Assembly: GCA_043763625.1 (NCBI GenBank)
Contig: JAYULL010000003.1
Coordinates: 1 to 22,155, forward strand
DNA from: Rubrolithibacter sp043763625
Lineage (GTDB): Bacteria > Bacteroidota > Bacteroidia > Sphingobacteriales > Sphingobacteriaceae
Length of the DNA: 22,155 nt
Reading direction: 5' to 3'
Below the pieces are notes generated by a model. The model saw only the letters and a program-made list of their open reading frames with translations, was not told the DNA's origin and ran no database searches. This document shows, piece by piece, positions 1 through 8,001 of the stretch. The translations under genes were made by a program, and so were the position numbers. Position 1 is the first letter of the stretch. Every line of letters begins with the position of its first letter.

Positions 1-559
1 AAGTCACTTTTCCAACTTCAACCAAAACTGCTTTATCCGCCGGAGCCACAAATTGTCCGCCGTCTGCTCCATAAGCTTTATACCCGTTATACTCTTTAGG
101 ATTATGCGAGGCAGTTAGCATTACGCCACTTTTACAACCCAAGTGCCTGATTGCAAAAGAAAGTTCAGGCGTCGGTCTAAGCTCCTTAAAAAAGTAAACA
201 TAAATACCGTTAGCCGAAAATACTTCGGCAGTAATACGTGCAAAATATGCCGAATTATTACGGCTGTCGTGTGCTACTGCTACTTTGATTTGCTCTCCCG
301 GATAAGTTTTGTTTAAAAAATTTGCCAAGCCTTGCGTGGCAGTTCCAATTGTGTATTTATTAATTCTGTTTGAGCCGGCACCCATTATTCCGCGTAAACC
401 TCCTGTTCCGAATTCCAAGTCCCTATAGAACGAATCCGTAAGCTCGTTGTACGATTGTTTATCTAATAATTGTTGAATCTCGGTCTTAGTATCGGTGTCG
501 TAGTTTCCTTTAAGCCAAGTATTTATTTTTTCGGATACAGAGTTTTCGAGTTCTTGCAT
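1..559 (-). CDS. Phospho-sugar mutase (phosphoglucomutase/phosphomannomutase family), N-terminal part, cut by window edge
   Basis: The minus strand from the ATG at 559 reads open to the left edge, giving about 186 residues of an alpha-D-phosphohexomutase. Such enzymes interconvert hexose 1- and 6-phosphates in the cytoplasm through a phosphoserine. Two family signatures are visible: FGTGGLRG near residue 51 and the active-site loop GVMLTASHNPKEYNGYK near residue 150, whose serine is the phosphorylated one. Bacteroidota enzymes of this type are normally about 560-580 residues, so roughly two thirds, including the metal-binding DGD loop, lies outside the window. Substrate choice (glucose, mannose or a bisphosphate form) cannot be decided from the N-terminal part. 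It is divergent from the lysine operon. Confidence 0.9.
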   Translation of the reverse strand, partial: MQELENSVSEKINTWLKGNYDTDTKTEIQQLLDKQSYNELTDSFYRDLEFGTGGLRGIMGAGSNRINKYTIGTATQGLANFLNKTYPGEQIKVAVAHDSRNNSAYFARITAEVFSANGIYVYFFKELRPTPELSFAIRHLGCKSGVMLTASHNPKEYNGYKAYGADGGQFVAPADKAVLVEVGKVT

Positions 560-857
560 AATTAAACGTGTTTGAAAATTTTTGGAAGATAAACGGTAAA
601 AGAACTATTGTCGCTTGATAGTTTAATCTTAAAGAAGTTAAAACGGAAACACCCCTTAACCCTAAAATTATTTTACATAACGCCCAAAATTACGCCGCTT
701 TTATCTAATTTTGCGGCCGCTTGTTTAAGGAATTAATCAATTTAAACGAAAGTACATATTAAGCTCCAAATAATAAAACACCGCAGCTTTAAACACGATA
801 ATAGGTAGAATTTAGAAAAAATTTAGATTCGAATAAAACAATATAGAGCATTAATAC
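560..857. promoter_or_regulatory. Divergent intergenic region between the sugar mutase and aspartate kinase
   Basis: This 298-base AT-rich gap holds no convincing gene. It must contain promoters for both flanking genes. An inverted pair, CAAAATTA at 685-692 and TAATTTTG at 706-713, matches the Bacteroidota -7 consensus TAnnTTTG once on each strand. No clear TTTG -33 element was found at the right spacing, so the promoter assignment is tentative. The leader before aspartate kinase would then be about 140 bases. I see no structure resembling a lysine riboswitch in it. Confidence 0.4.
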
Positions 858-2168
858 ATGAAGATTTTAAAATTTGGAGGTACATCTGTCGGAAGCCCCG
901 AGCGGATAAAAAAATTACTGGATATCGTTCGCCCCAAAGAAAAACAAATAGTTGTATTGTCTGCTGTTTCGGGCACAACCAACAGCTTGGTTGAAATTTC
1001 GCAAGCTTACCTGAACGGTGATAAGCGAAAGGCTGCCGAGCTTATAAAGAGTCTTCAAAACAAGTATCAAATTTTTGTAAAGGAGCTGTTCTCAACCGAA
1101 GATGGCTTATTAAAGGGAAACGAACTTATAGATTATCATTTCAGTTTAATCAGCTCCTTTTCAAACGAGTTGTTTACCCCGATTGAAGAAAAAGTAATAC
1201 TGGCTCAGGGCGAACTAATATCTACAACACTGTCTCATTTCTATTTAAATGAGATCGGAGTACCCTCCGTATTGCTGCCCGCTTTGGAGTTCATGAAAAT
1301 AGATGAAGATAATGAACCGGTAATTGAATATATAGGCGAACATCTTCAGAGATTGCTGGATAGATATCCTGCTACAACTTTATTTATTACTCAAGGATAT
1401 ATCTGCCGGAACAGTTTTGGTGAGATAGACAATCTACGTCGCGGCGGAAGCGATTATACCGCTTCTTTGATAGGAGCAGCAATAAAAGCCGAAGAAGTTC
1501 AAATTTGGACCGACATTGACGGTATGCACAACAATGACCCGCGAATTGTAAAAGGAACAAAACCGGTATCCTTATTATCGTTTGAAGAAGCTGCCGAGCT
1601 GGCTTATTTCGGGGCAAAGATTCTTCATCCTCAAAGCGTTTTTCCGGCACAGAAATATAAAATCCCCGTAAGGCTATTAAATACCATGGAGCCGTCAGCA
1701 GCCGGAACGCTAATCGCAAACGACAGCGAAAAAGGGAAAATAAAATCAATTGCAGCGAAAGACGGAATTACAGCCATAAAAATTCAATCGAGCCGTATGT
1801 TATTGGCTTACGGGTTTTTAAGGAGAGTGTTTGAAGTTTTTGAACGTTACAAAACTCCAATCGATATGATTACCACTTCGGAGGTTGCAGTTTCGGTAAC
1901 TATAGATGAGACCGCAAACATCGATGATATTATAAAAGAGCTTAAAGATTTCGGAACGGTGGAAGTAGACTCGGATATGACGATAATTTGTATCGTTGGA
2001 GATTTTGCCGTTGATAAACACGGTTATTCTTCCCGAGTTTTTGAAGCACTTAAGCATTTGCCTATTCGCATGATATCCTACGGGGGAAGTAATTATAATA
2101 TTTCACTTTTAGTAAAAGGTTCCGATAAAACAGAGGCTTTAAGAAGTCTTCACAATCGTTTGTTTTAA
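858..2168 (+). CDS. lysC: Aspartate kinase (monofunctional)
   Basis: It phosphorylates aspartate to aspartyl-4-phosphate, the first step toward diaminopimelate, lysine, threonine and methionine. The 436 residues begin with the family signature KFGGTSV at residues 5-11. The middle carries RRGGSDYTA and WTDIDGMHNNDPR, the aspartate and ATP-binding segments of the amino-acid kinase fold. The last ~130 residues read as two ACT-type regulatory domains (around TAIKIQSSRM and MTIICIVGD). There is no homoserine dehydrogenase domain, so this is not a ThrA-type fusion. The ACT region suggests allosteric control by an end product, and the pairing with lysA 41 bases downstream suggests lysine, but the effector is inferred. 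The gene symbol follows this context. Confidence 0.93.
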   Translation: MKILKFGGTSVGSPERIKKLLDIVRPKEKQIVVLSAVSGTTNSLVEISQAYLNGDKRKAAELIKSLQNKYQIFVKELFSTEDGLLKGNELIDYHFSLISSFSNELFTPIEEKVILAQGELISTTLSHFYLNEIGVPSVLLPALEFMKIDEDNEPVIEYIGEHLQRLLDRYPATTLFITQGYICRNSFGEIDNLRRGGSDYTASLIGAAIKAEEVQIWTDIDGMHNNDPRIVKGTKPVSLLSFEEAAELAYFGAKILHPQSVFPAQKYKIPVRLLNTMEPSAAGTLIANDSEKGKIKSIAAKDGITAIKIQSSRMLLAYGFLRRVFEVFERYKTPIDMITTSEVAVSVTIDETANIDDIIKELKDFGTVEVDSDMTIICIVGDFAVDKHGYSSRVFEALKHLPIRMISYGGSNYNISLLVKGSDKTEALRSLHNRLF

Positions 2169-2209
2169 ATTCTGCCCGCTAAATCACCATCAAATAAAAT
2201 CTAAACCAA

Positions 2210-3376
2210 ATGTTCGACAAGGAAACAGTTCAAAAATTTTCGAACTATGAAACTCCTTTTTATTACTACGACCTCTCTCTCTTAGCAAAAACGGTTCAAG
2301 CTTGTAAGGCTGCTGCAAATAAGTATGGGTTCCATGTCCATTATGCCATGAAGGCAAATTTTAACTCCCGGGTCTTAGAATCCATTTGCAACGCCGGTTT
2401 AGGAGCGGATTGTGTAAGCGGAAACGAGGTTAAAAAAGCTGTGGAAATAGGGTTTAAACCGGAGCAAGTGGTTTTTGCCGGAGTTGGTAAGTCTGACAGA
2501 GAGATAAACGAAGCCCTGGATTTAGATATTTTTTCCTTTAATGTTGAATCACTTCAGGAATTATCAATCTTAAATGATTTAGCCGGCGAGAAAAGTAAAA
2601 CGGCACGTGTTGCCCTTCGCATCAATCCTAATGTGGATGCTTATACGCACCATAACATTACTACCGGTTTAGAAGAAAATAAATTCGGTATAAATCAATG
2701 GGAACTAACAGATTGTATTCATTTGATTCAACAATTAAAAAATATCGAATTAATAGGAATTCATTTTCATGTAGGTTCTCAAATTGTTAATCTCGGTGTG
2801 TTTAAAAGCTTGTGCGTAAAGGTAAATGAAATCAGCAGATGGTTTGAGGAGCACGGAGTGGCGTTAAAAGTTTTAAATGTAGGAGGGGGATTGGGAGTGG
2901 ACTATCATAAACCGGACGAGAACTTGATTAACGACTTTGATGCATATTTCGAGATATTCGATCAATTTTTGGAGAGAAAGCCGAATCAAGAGGTCCATTT
3001 TGAATTAGGAAGAGTCTTAGTAGCGCATTGCGGCAGTTTAATCAGTAGAGTACTTTACGTTAAGAACGGGAAGAAGAAAAATTTTTTGGTCTTGGATGCC
3101 GGGATGACTGAGTTAATGCGCCCTGCACTGTATCAAGCGTACCATAAAATAGAGAATATAAGCAAGTTGTTCGGCGGAAATGAAGAAACGAAATACGATG
3201 TTGTCGGTCCGGTTTGCGAATCGACGGATTGCTTCCAAAAAGAAGTTGAGATGCCGGTTTCAGAACGAAATAATTTGGTAGCAATACGAACCGCCGGAGC
3301 ATACGGCGAAGTTATGGCTTCAGGATATAATTTAAGAGGGAAAGTTAAATCGGTTTACTCCGATTCGATTTCTTAA
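2210..3376 (+). CDS. lysA: Diaminopimelate decarboxylase
   Basis: This cytoplasmic PLP enzyme decarboxylates meso-diaminopimelate to lysine. It has the alanine-racemase-like barrel of fold-type III enzymes. Visible signatures are HYAMKANFN with the PLP lysine at residue 48, HFHVGSQI, the phosphate-binding GGGLGVDY, ELGRVLVAHCG, and PVCESTDCF with the catalytic cysteine at about residue 336. The 388 residues are somewhat shorter than the ~415 of the Escherichia coli enzyme, as in other Bacteroidota versions; the C-terminal RTAGAYGEVMASGYNLRG strand is complete. It lies 41 bases after aspartate kinase on the same strand, so the first and last steps of the pathway are probably co-transcribed while the middle steps are elsewhere. 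A related ornithine or carboxynorspermidine decarboxylase is less likely given CESTD and the neighbour. Confidence 0.93.
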   Translation: MFDKETVQKFSNYETPFYYYDLSLLAKTVQACKAAANKYGFHVHYAMKANFNSRVLESICNAGLGADCVSGNEVKKAVEIGFKPEQVVFAGVGKSDREINEALDLDIFSFNVESLQELSILNDLAGEKSKTARVALRINPNVDAYTHHNITTGLEENKFGINQWELTDCIHLIQQLKNIELIGIHFHVGSQIVNLGVFKSLCVKVNEISRWFEEHGVALKVLNVGGGLGVDYHKPDENLINDFDAYFEIFDQFLERKPNQEVHFELGRVLVAHCGSLISRVLYVKNGKKKNFLVLDAGMTELMRPALYQAYHKIENISKLFGGNEETKYDVVGPVCESTDCFQKEVEMPVSERNNLVAIRTAGAYGEVMASGYNLRGKVKSVYSDSIS

Positions 3377-3407
3377 AACTAATTTGGATAAAAAGCATTG
3401 TACAAGG

Positions 3408-3677
3408 ATGAGCGATTTTAAAGAGCCTAAACGTGTGGTTTATATTTGCATAGGCAGCAAGTGCTCTAAAAGAGGAGGGAAGGACTTCTATAAATCCGCC
3501 AAATCAATGCTGAAATACTCGGGTTTAAAAAATGAAATTGAGCTTGTGAAAGTGGACTGTTTTGACAGGTGCAAGTTTGCGCCCGTACTTTCAATACAAC
3601 CCGGCAATCTTTGGTTCAACGAATACCATGAAAAAGAAATGCTCCGAAAACTTCAAGAGCTATCGGAGCATTTCTAA
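3408..3677 (+). CDS. Thioredoxin-fold [2Fe-2S] ferredoxin-like protein
   Basis: This is a small cytoplasmic protein of 89 residues from the chosen ATG. Four cysteines sit as C14-x4-C19 and C51-x3-C55 (CIGSKC and CFDRC), the spacing of the thioredoxin-like [2Fe-2S] ferredoxin family that includes NuoE. An electron-transfer role is likely but its partner is unknown. A longer frame begins at a TTG at 3384, only 7 bases after lysA; the ATG at 3408 is preferred because the family homology starts at RVVYIC. It follows lysA closely and probably belongs to the same transcript. The reading frame ends just before a hairpin shared with the convergent ferritin gene. Confidence 0.8.
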   Translation: MSDFKEPKRVVYICIGSKCSKRGGKDFYKSAKSMLKYSGLKNEIELVKVDCFDRCKFAPVLSIQPGNLWFNEYHEKEMLRKLQELSEHF

Positions 3678-3690
3678 AATCATTAGTTTC

Positions 3691-3710
3691 AATTATTCTG
3701 CCGAATAATT
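3691..3710. terminator. Hairpin between convergent genes, possible bidirectional terminator
   Basis: AATTATTC (3691-3698) and GAATAATT (3703-3710) form a perfect 8-bp inverted repeat with a TGCC loop. It lies 14 bases after the stop of the [2Fe-2S] gene and overlaps the last codons of the convergent ferritin gene. The stem is AT-rich and there is no long T tract, so strength is doubtful. Confidence 0.4.
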
Positions 3711-4220
3711 AATTTTATCAAGGTGCTTGTCAATCTCCCACAGCCCCATTCCCTGTTCGCCGATAACATCAAACAGCTCGATTGCGCGACGGGCTTTAAA
3801 CTCTTCTTCGCGTTGCTCTTTCAAGAACCAATTTAAGAACTCAAGAGTTACATAATCTTGTTCTTTGTGGCAGCGTGCCGCAATAAATTTAAAAGACTGA
3901 GTTATTGCAATTTCTTGCTCCAAGGCTTCTTCAAAAACTTCCCGAAAACTTGCGTATTCTAATTTGATATTAGTTACTTCAGGAGAAATTGCGGCAGAGC
4001 CTGAATCAGAGACGTATTTAAAAACCTTTAACTGATGCGTTCTTTCCTCGTCGCTTTGCTTAAAGAAGTATTCCGCTCCGCCTTGAAATCCATTTCGGTC
4101 GCACCAAGAAGCCATTGCTAAGTATAAAGACGATGAATGTGCTTCTTTTTTTATTTGTTGATTTAAAAGTGCTTCAATCTCGGTTGAAAGCAAACTTTTA
4201 ACTCTTGCTAAATCTTTCAT
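3693..4220 (-). CDS. ftnA: Ferritin (non-heme, FtnA-like iron storage protein)
   Basis: Ferritin oxidises Fe(II) and stores iron in a 24-subunit cytoplasmic shell. The 175-residue length is normal. By alignment from memory with E. coli FtnA, the ferroxidase ligands are present: E26 in KKEAHSSSLY, E59 and H62 in DEERTH, E103 in EQEIAITQ, and Q136 and E139 in KEQREEE. No heme-binding methionine context typical of bacterioferritin was seen. It is transcribed toward the lysine operon. Its upstream region carries two GTTAAC palindromes that could bind a regulator. The ftnA symbol is by family resemblance. Confidence 0.93.
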   Translation of the reverse strand: MKDLARVKSLLSTEIEALLNQQIKKEAHSSSLYLAMASWCDRNGFQGGAEYFFKQSDEERTHQLKVFKYVSDSGSAAISPEVTNIKLEYASFREVFEEALEQEIAITQSFKFIAARCHKEQDYVTLEFLNWFLKEQREEEFKARRAIELFDVIGEQGMGLWEIDKHLDKINYSAE

Positions 4221-4240
4221 AAAAAAATAATTTCTACTAA

Positions 4241-4269
4241 GTTAACACCTCAAGGGTAAAAAGGTTAAC
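4241..4269. promoter_or_regulatory. GTTAAC inverted repeat upstream of ferritin
   Basis: GTTAACACCT (4241-4250) and AGGTTAAC (4262-4269) form an imperfect inverted repeat 21-49 bases upstream of the ferritin start. Each half contains the self-complementary GTTAAC, with centres 23 bases apart, about two helical turns. The position suits an operator or activator site. The binding protein is unknown, and it does not resemble a Fur box. Confidence 0.3.
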
Positions 4270-4320
4270 AAGAGTTCGTTAAAAATGCAATATGAATTTA
4301 TTCTAAATAAAAACAATGAA

Positions 4321-4680
4321 TTAGACAGCGGTGCGTTGGAGGCAATCTTTTAAGATATTATTAAGATCAAACATTACAAAAGCACCTTGTAATAACTCTT
4401 TAAGCTTAATAATTTGTAGAACAGAAAGGATATAAACATTATCGCAGCCATGAAGCGTAACAATTTCGAGGGAGGCAGATTCGGTATCAAGCAGCATTGC
4501 ATCAACATCTATCGCTTCGATAATTTTCTTTAGGCGTAGGGACTGAGCGTAGTTAAACTTGCAAATGGAACCGGCAAAATCGATAAGCACGCAACGTTCT
4601 GAATCGGATTGGTAAATAATACCCGCTTCCGTTTTAAAAACTTCGTGTAAGTTTGTTGCTAACTCCTTAACTATATTCAT
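4321..4680 (-). CDS. Conserved-looking hypothetical protein, about 119 residues
   Basis: I do not recognise this protein. It has no signal peptide, no membrane segment and no metal motif. It alternates short beta-like stretches (RCVLIDFAG, LEIVTLHG, NVYILSV) with helices and ends in a possible helix, LNNILKDCLQR, so it is probably a small soluble alpha/beta protein. A longer frame starts at 4689 with MRQM, but a well-formed promoter places its -7 box at 4691-4698, one base upstream of that ATG. The internal ATG at 4680 is therefore the better start, on a nearly leaderless message. It lies 100 bases upstream of the ferritin gene on the same strand, so co-expression is possible but unproven. 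Confidence 0.7.
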   Translation of the reverse strand: MNIVKELATNLHEVFKTEAGIIYQSDSERCVLIDFAGSICKFNYAQSLRLKKIIEAIDVDAMLLDTESASLEIVTLHGCDNVYILSVLQIIKLKELLQGAFVMFDLNNILKDCLQRTAV

Positions 4681-4690
4681 TTGTCGCATT

Positions 4691-4722
4691 CAAAAATATA
4701 GCTTATTTAGAAGTAATCCAAA
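4691..4722 (-). promoter_or_regulatory. Bacteroidota-type promoter for the 119-residue protein gene
   Basis: Read on the minus strand, TTTG (4722-4719), a 20-base spacer and TATTTTTG (4698-4691) match the Bacteroidota sigma consensus TTTG-N19/20-TAnnTTTG exactly. Transcription would begin near 4685, only a few bases before the ATG at 4680. This is the cleanest promoter in the window. Confidence 0.6.
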
Positions 4723-4817
4723 TAAAAGAAGTAGATTTTTTAAAATTTAATATGCGGTGCCGGAATTAAACTTTTCGATTAAAACGCAAATTTATTAACT
4801 TATGTATTGTAATTAAG

Positions 4818-6383
4818 ATGGATAAAACATTAGCCTCAGACGAATTAAAAATTGAACTGCGAAATCTCAGCGAGGAAGATTATTTCGGATTAAAAACTTC
4901 AATGATTGAAGCTTACCCGGAGTGGGTGGGTGCTTCTTTCTGGAACGAAGATCAAATAAGCCGCTTGATTGAAATATTCCCGGAAGGACAAATTTGTGTT
5001 TCGGTTAACGGGGTTATTGCCGGTTGCGCCCTATCGCTTATGGTTGATTACAGCAAATACGGCGATAACCATACTTATAAACGCATTACGGGTGATGATA
5101 CTTTTAATACTCACGACCCTGAAGGTGATGTTTTATACGGAATAGATTTTTTCGTGCATCCGGATTTTAGAGGAATGCGGATCGGAAGAAGATTATATGA
5201 TGCTCGGAAAGAACTTTGTGAAAACAACAATTTAAGAGCAATTATTGCAGGAGGGCGAATCCCCAATTATAAGAATTATGCCGGCAAGTTGACGCCTCTC
5301 GAATATTTGAATAAGGTAAAGCTCAAAGAAATTCACGATCCCACGCTTTCGTTTCAGTTGGCTAACGATTTTCACGTTCGCAAAATTTTAAGAGGTTACA
5401 TGCCGGGAGATACCGAATCTTTGGAACACGCCATGCTTTTAGAGTGGAACAACGTGTATTACGAGGAAGAGGAAAAATCAATTAACTCGAAAAAAACGGT
5501 AATACGGCTTGGTTTAGTGCAATGGCAAATGCGGACATTTCCTGATTTAGATTCCATTACAGAACAAATCGAATTTTTTGTTGATGTAGTAAGTGACTAT
5601 CAAAGTGATTTTGTATTGTTTCCGGAATTATTCAACGCGCCGTTAATGGCTAAATACAATCATTTGTCAGGTGCTGATGCGATGAGGGAAATTGCCGCTT
5701 ATACGGTTCCTCTAAGAAATAAATTTATAGAATTGGCCATATCCTATAATATAAATATCATTACCGGCAGTATGCCCTATTTGGATGAAGGCGCTTTACA
5801 AAATGTAGGTTATTTATGCCGGCGAGACGGTAGTTACGAAATATATAAAAAGCTTCATATAACACCTTCGGAGAGAAATGCGTGGGGAATGGTGGGCGGT
5901 GATTCTTTAAAAGTTTTTGACACTGATTGCGGTAAAATCGGGATCTTAATCTGCTATGATGTAGAGTTCCCGGAATTGTCAAGAATTTTAGCTGACCAAG
6001 GAATGCAAATTTTGTTTGTTCCGTTTTTAACGGATACTCAAAACGGTTATACACGGGTTCGAAATTGCGCTCAAGCCAGAGCTATCGAAAACGAATGTTA
6101 TGTAGCAATTGCCGGAAGTGTGGGTAATCTTCCCAAAGTTCATAATATGGATATCCAGTTTGCACAATCTGCTGTTTTTACGCCCTCAGATTTTTCTTTC
6201 CCTACAAACGGAATTAAAGCCGAGGCTACGCCAAATACAGAAACAACATTGATTGCAGACGTTGAAATTGATTTGCTTACCGAGCTTCACAATTTTGGTT
6301 CGGTTAGAAATTTATTAGAGCGCCGTCACGATATTTATAAGATCATTACCAAAAGCAAGAAGCAGAATAAGGAGGCGGAATAG
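4818..6383 (+). CDS. GNAT acetyltransferase fused to a carbon-nitrogen hydrolase (nitrilase superfamily)
   Basis: This 521-residue cytoplasmic protein has two enzyme modules. Residues about 10-210 are a GNAT fold, with the acetyl-CoA loop in FFVHPDFRGMRIGRRLYDAR (RGMRIG at 118-123). Residues about 227-505 are a nitrilase-superfamily amidohydrolase with its full triad: E270 in LFPELF, K345 in IYKKLH and C379 in ILICYDVEFPE. This domain pair is a known fusion family annotated in many bacteria, but its substrate is not established. The amidase half should cleave a C-N bond and the GNAT half may acylate or recognise an amine. The gene is divergent from the 119-residue protein gene and ends in a terminator, so it is probably monocistronic. 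Confidence 0.9.
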   Translation: MDKTLASDELKIELRNLSEEDYFGLKTSMIEAYPEWVGASFWNEDQISRLIEIFPEGQICVSVNGVIAGCALSLMVDYSKYGDNHTYKRITGDDTFNTHDPEGDVLYGIDFFVHPDFRGMRIGRRLYDARKELCENNNLRAIIAGGRIPNYKNYAGKLTPLEYLNKVKLKEIHDPTLSFQLANDFHVRKILRGYMPGDTESLEHAMLLEWNNVYYEEEEKSINSKKTVIRLGLVQWQMRTFPDLDSITEQIEFFVDVVSDYQSDFVLFPELFNAPLMAKYNHLSGADAMREIAAYTVPLRNKFIELAISYNINIITGSMPYLDEGALQNVGYLCRRDGSYEIYKKLHITPSERNAWGMVGGDSLKVFDTDCGKIGILICYDVEFPELSRILADQGMQILFVPFLTDTQNGYTRVRNCAQARAIENECYVAIAGSVGNLPKVHNMDIQFAQSAVFTPSDFSFPTNGIKAEATPNTETTLIADVEIDLLTELHNFGSVRNLLERRHDIYKIITKSKKQNKEAE

Positions 6384-6423
6384 GAATTTTTAAGTCTTAA
6401 TTACAGCTATAAAAAACTTGCAG

Positions 6424-6454
6424 ACTTGCGTTTTAAAATAAGCAAGTATTTTTT
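6424..6454 (+). terminator. Rho-independent terminator after the GNAT-nitrilase gene
   Basis: ACTTGC (6424-6429) pairs with GCAAGT (6442-6447). The intervening bases contain a further self-pairing TTTTAAAA, and a run of T follows. It lies about 40 bases after the stop at 6383 and fits an intrinsic terminator. Confidence 0.6.
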
Positions 6455-6500
6455 GGAATAGGTAAGTATTTTTTTGGATCAGGCACGTATTTTATTTTAT
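6441..6500. repeat. Three imperfect tandem copies of a 20-21 base unit
   Basis: Units at 6441-6460, 6461-6481 and 6482-6500 each follow the pattern G(C/T)A(A/C)GTATTTT followed by more T. The first unit is the descending arm and T tract of the terminator. The block ends 29 bases before the start of a possible small gene. Confidence 0.5.
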
Positions 6501-6529
6501 TTTTATATTGTTAGCCGAATATATCAGCA

Positions 6530-6694
6530 ATGGATCCGACAAAAGAAAACGCCGTTAACAACTACTCCGGAATAAACAATACTCTTAAAAATGAAAACTA
6601 TTATTTAAGAAAAGAAATTCAGTTGCTAAGGTTCGCAGACGATCCGAATATCGGTCAGGAAGCATTTTTGGAAGATTCGGTTAAAAATTCTTAA
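6530..6694 (+). CDS. Possible 54-residue small protein of unknown function
   Basis: ATG at 6530 opens a frame of 54 codons ending in TAA at 6692-6694. The product is hydrophilic. A short helix with heptad-like leucines (LKNENYYLRKEIQLLRF, residues 19-35) suggests a small coiled coil or dimerising segment. There is no signal peptide, no cysteine and no transmembrane stretch. The evidence is limited to an uninterrupted frame with plausible codons filling a 370-base gap between a terminator and the convergent MFS gene. It could be spurious. The three tandem repeats just upstream may be regulatory. Confidence 0.4.
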   Translation: MDPTKENAVNNYSGINNTLKNENYYLRKEIQLLRFADDPNIGQEAFLEDSVKNS

Positions 6695-6752
6695 AGTATT
6701 TGTCCTATAATTAATATTATGTTAAGTAGGATTTCTTTTGCATCGCCTCCTC

Positions 6753-7994
6753 CTATGCCTTCTTCTGCAACTTATGTTGAATATGCAGGTTAATAATAAA
6801 CATCATCCCGATCGTGATAACCATCGCTACGATAACTACATAGCCTAAGGTATCGTAATGTAGAAGTTTTTTATCCGGCGCTTGTACGACAATTAACCCG
6901 GCAATAATTGATGCAATACCGCCTGACAATTGCTGAACCGAAGAATTAATTCCCATAAATGCTCCTCGATCTTGTGGTTCGGGTACGGCCGACATTAAAG
7001 CCGACGCCGTAATCATCCTAGAAGAAATTCCTATAAAAAGAAGAACGCTGACAACTATGACGACCCAAACCGGTGTAACCCCTAATTGCGTATATATTGC
7101 AATTATAGTCATACTCCAGGCCGAACCTATCCAAAACACTTTAAACTTACCGATTTTATCAGCGAGCAATCCGGTGAGAGGCCCAAAACCTCCGGCACAA
7201 AGGCCGGTAAAAAAATAAACCATCTGCAATTCCCGATTCGTGATTTTTAAATTATGCAAGCTGAACGTACTCCCAAACGGCATTAGCATAAAGCCTCCGG
7301 TGGCAAGTAAGGCTGTGGCTGCAAAACCTTTTATATAATTACGTCTGGTAAGTGTATGAAGTAAATGAGCAAAAGCTTTTCTCTCGGTTTTATTTTCAAG
7401 ATGCGCTATAATCGGTTTCATAAATATCATAATTAGCACTCCTACTACAAAACTGACGGTAACTATTGTAAGAAAAGGCGAATGCCAGCCGTACTCGCTT
7501 GCCAAGTAAAGTCCTACCGGAATGCCGATAACTTGACTCAATGCAAAAGCGGATTGTACAAATCCCATTACCCTTCCCCTTTTCTCAAGAGCAAATAAAT
7601 CAGTTATAATTGCGAAGGAGACCGATGAAATAACGCCTCCGAAAATACCGGTGATAATACGAGCAAAAAGCAGAAAATAATAATTGGGAGCAATACCGCA
7701 CAATAACGTTCCGATTAAAAACCCTGCATAGAAGAAAAGCAAAAATTTTTTTCGATCATATTTATCAGCAAACCCTGCAGATAAAATACCGGAAATGCCG
7801 GCGCTGAACGCATAAGAAGCGACTAACAGTCCGAATTGCTTGGTGTTGATATGAAGTTCTCTCAGAAGTTGCTCTCCCAGTGGTGAGAGAACCATAAAAT
7901 CCAAAACCACCGTGAATTGAACAAATGCAAGGATAAAGATTATTAGTTTTTGATATCGGGTAAATCCTTCTTTTTTTTCTATTGTATTTTCCAT
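6753..7994 (-). CDS. MFS transporter (drug/metabolite:H+ antiporter-like)
   Basis: This is an inner-membrane carrier of 413 residues with about twelve hydrophobic segments. The 2-3 loop carries the MFS motif GFADKYDRKKFLL, and the end of helix 1 has LDFMVLSPLGEQL, typical of DHA1-type exporters. A longer frame reaches 8039 but would overlap the gene upstream. The ATG at 7994 (MENTIEKK) gives a 7-base gap and is preferred. It is the last gene of a TetR / small ferredoxin-fold peptide / MFS operon, so efflux of a small molecule sensed by the TetR protein is likely. The substrate cannot be read from sequence. Confidence 0.88.
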   Translation of the reverse strand: MENTIEKKEGFTRYQKLIIFILAFVQFTVVLDFMVLSPLGEQLLRELHINTKQFGLLVASYAFSAGISGILSAGFADKYDRKKFLLFFYAGFLIGTLLCGIAPNYYFLLFARIITGIFGGVISSVSFAIITDLFALEKRGRVMGFVQSAFALSQVIGIPVGLYLASEYGWHSPFLTIVTVSFVVGVLIMIFMKPIIAHLENKTERKAFAHLLHTLTRRNYIKGFAATALLATGGFMLMPFGSTFSLHNLKITNRELQMVYFFTGLCAGGFGPLTGLLADKIGKFKVFWIGSAWSMTIIAIYTQLGVTPVWVVIVVSVLLFIGISSRMITASALMSAVPEPQDRGAFMGINSSVQQLSGGIASIIAGLIVVQAPDKKLLHYDTLGYVVIVAMVITIGMMFIINLHIQHKLQKKA

Positions 7995-8001
7995 GAATAA
8001 A

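Noticed and set aside
720..857. Possible lysine riboswitch or leader peptide before lysC
   Set aside because: I found no conserved lysine-riboswitch elements, no lysine-rich short frame and no terminator/antiterminator pair.
1387..1749. Open frame antisense to aspartate kinase
   Set aside because: It overlaps conserved catalytic segments of lysC, and its leucine- and arginine-rich product is typical of a shadow frame.
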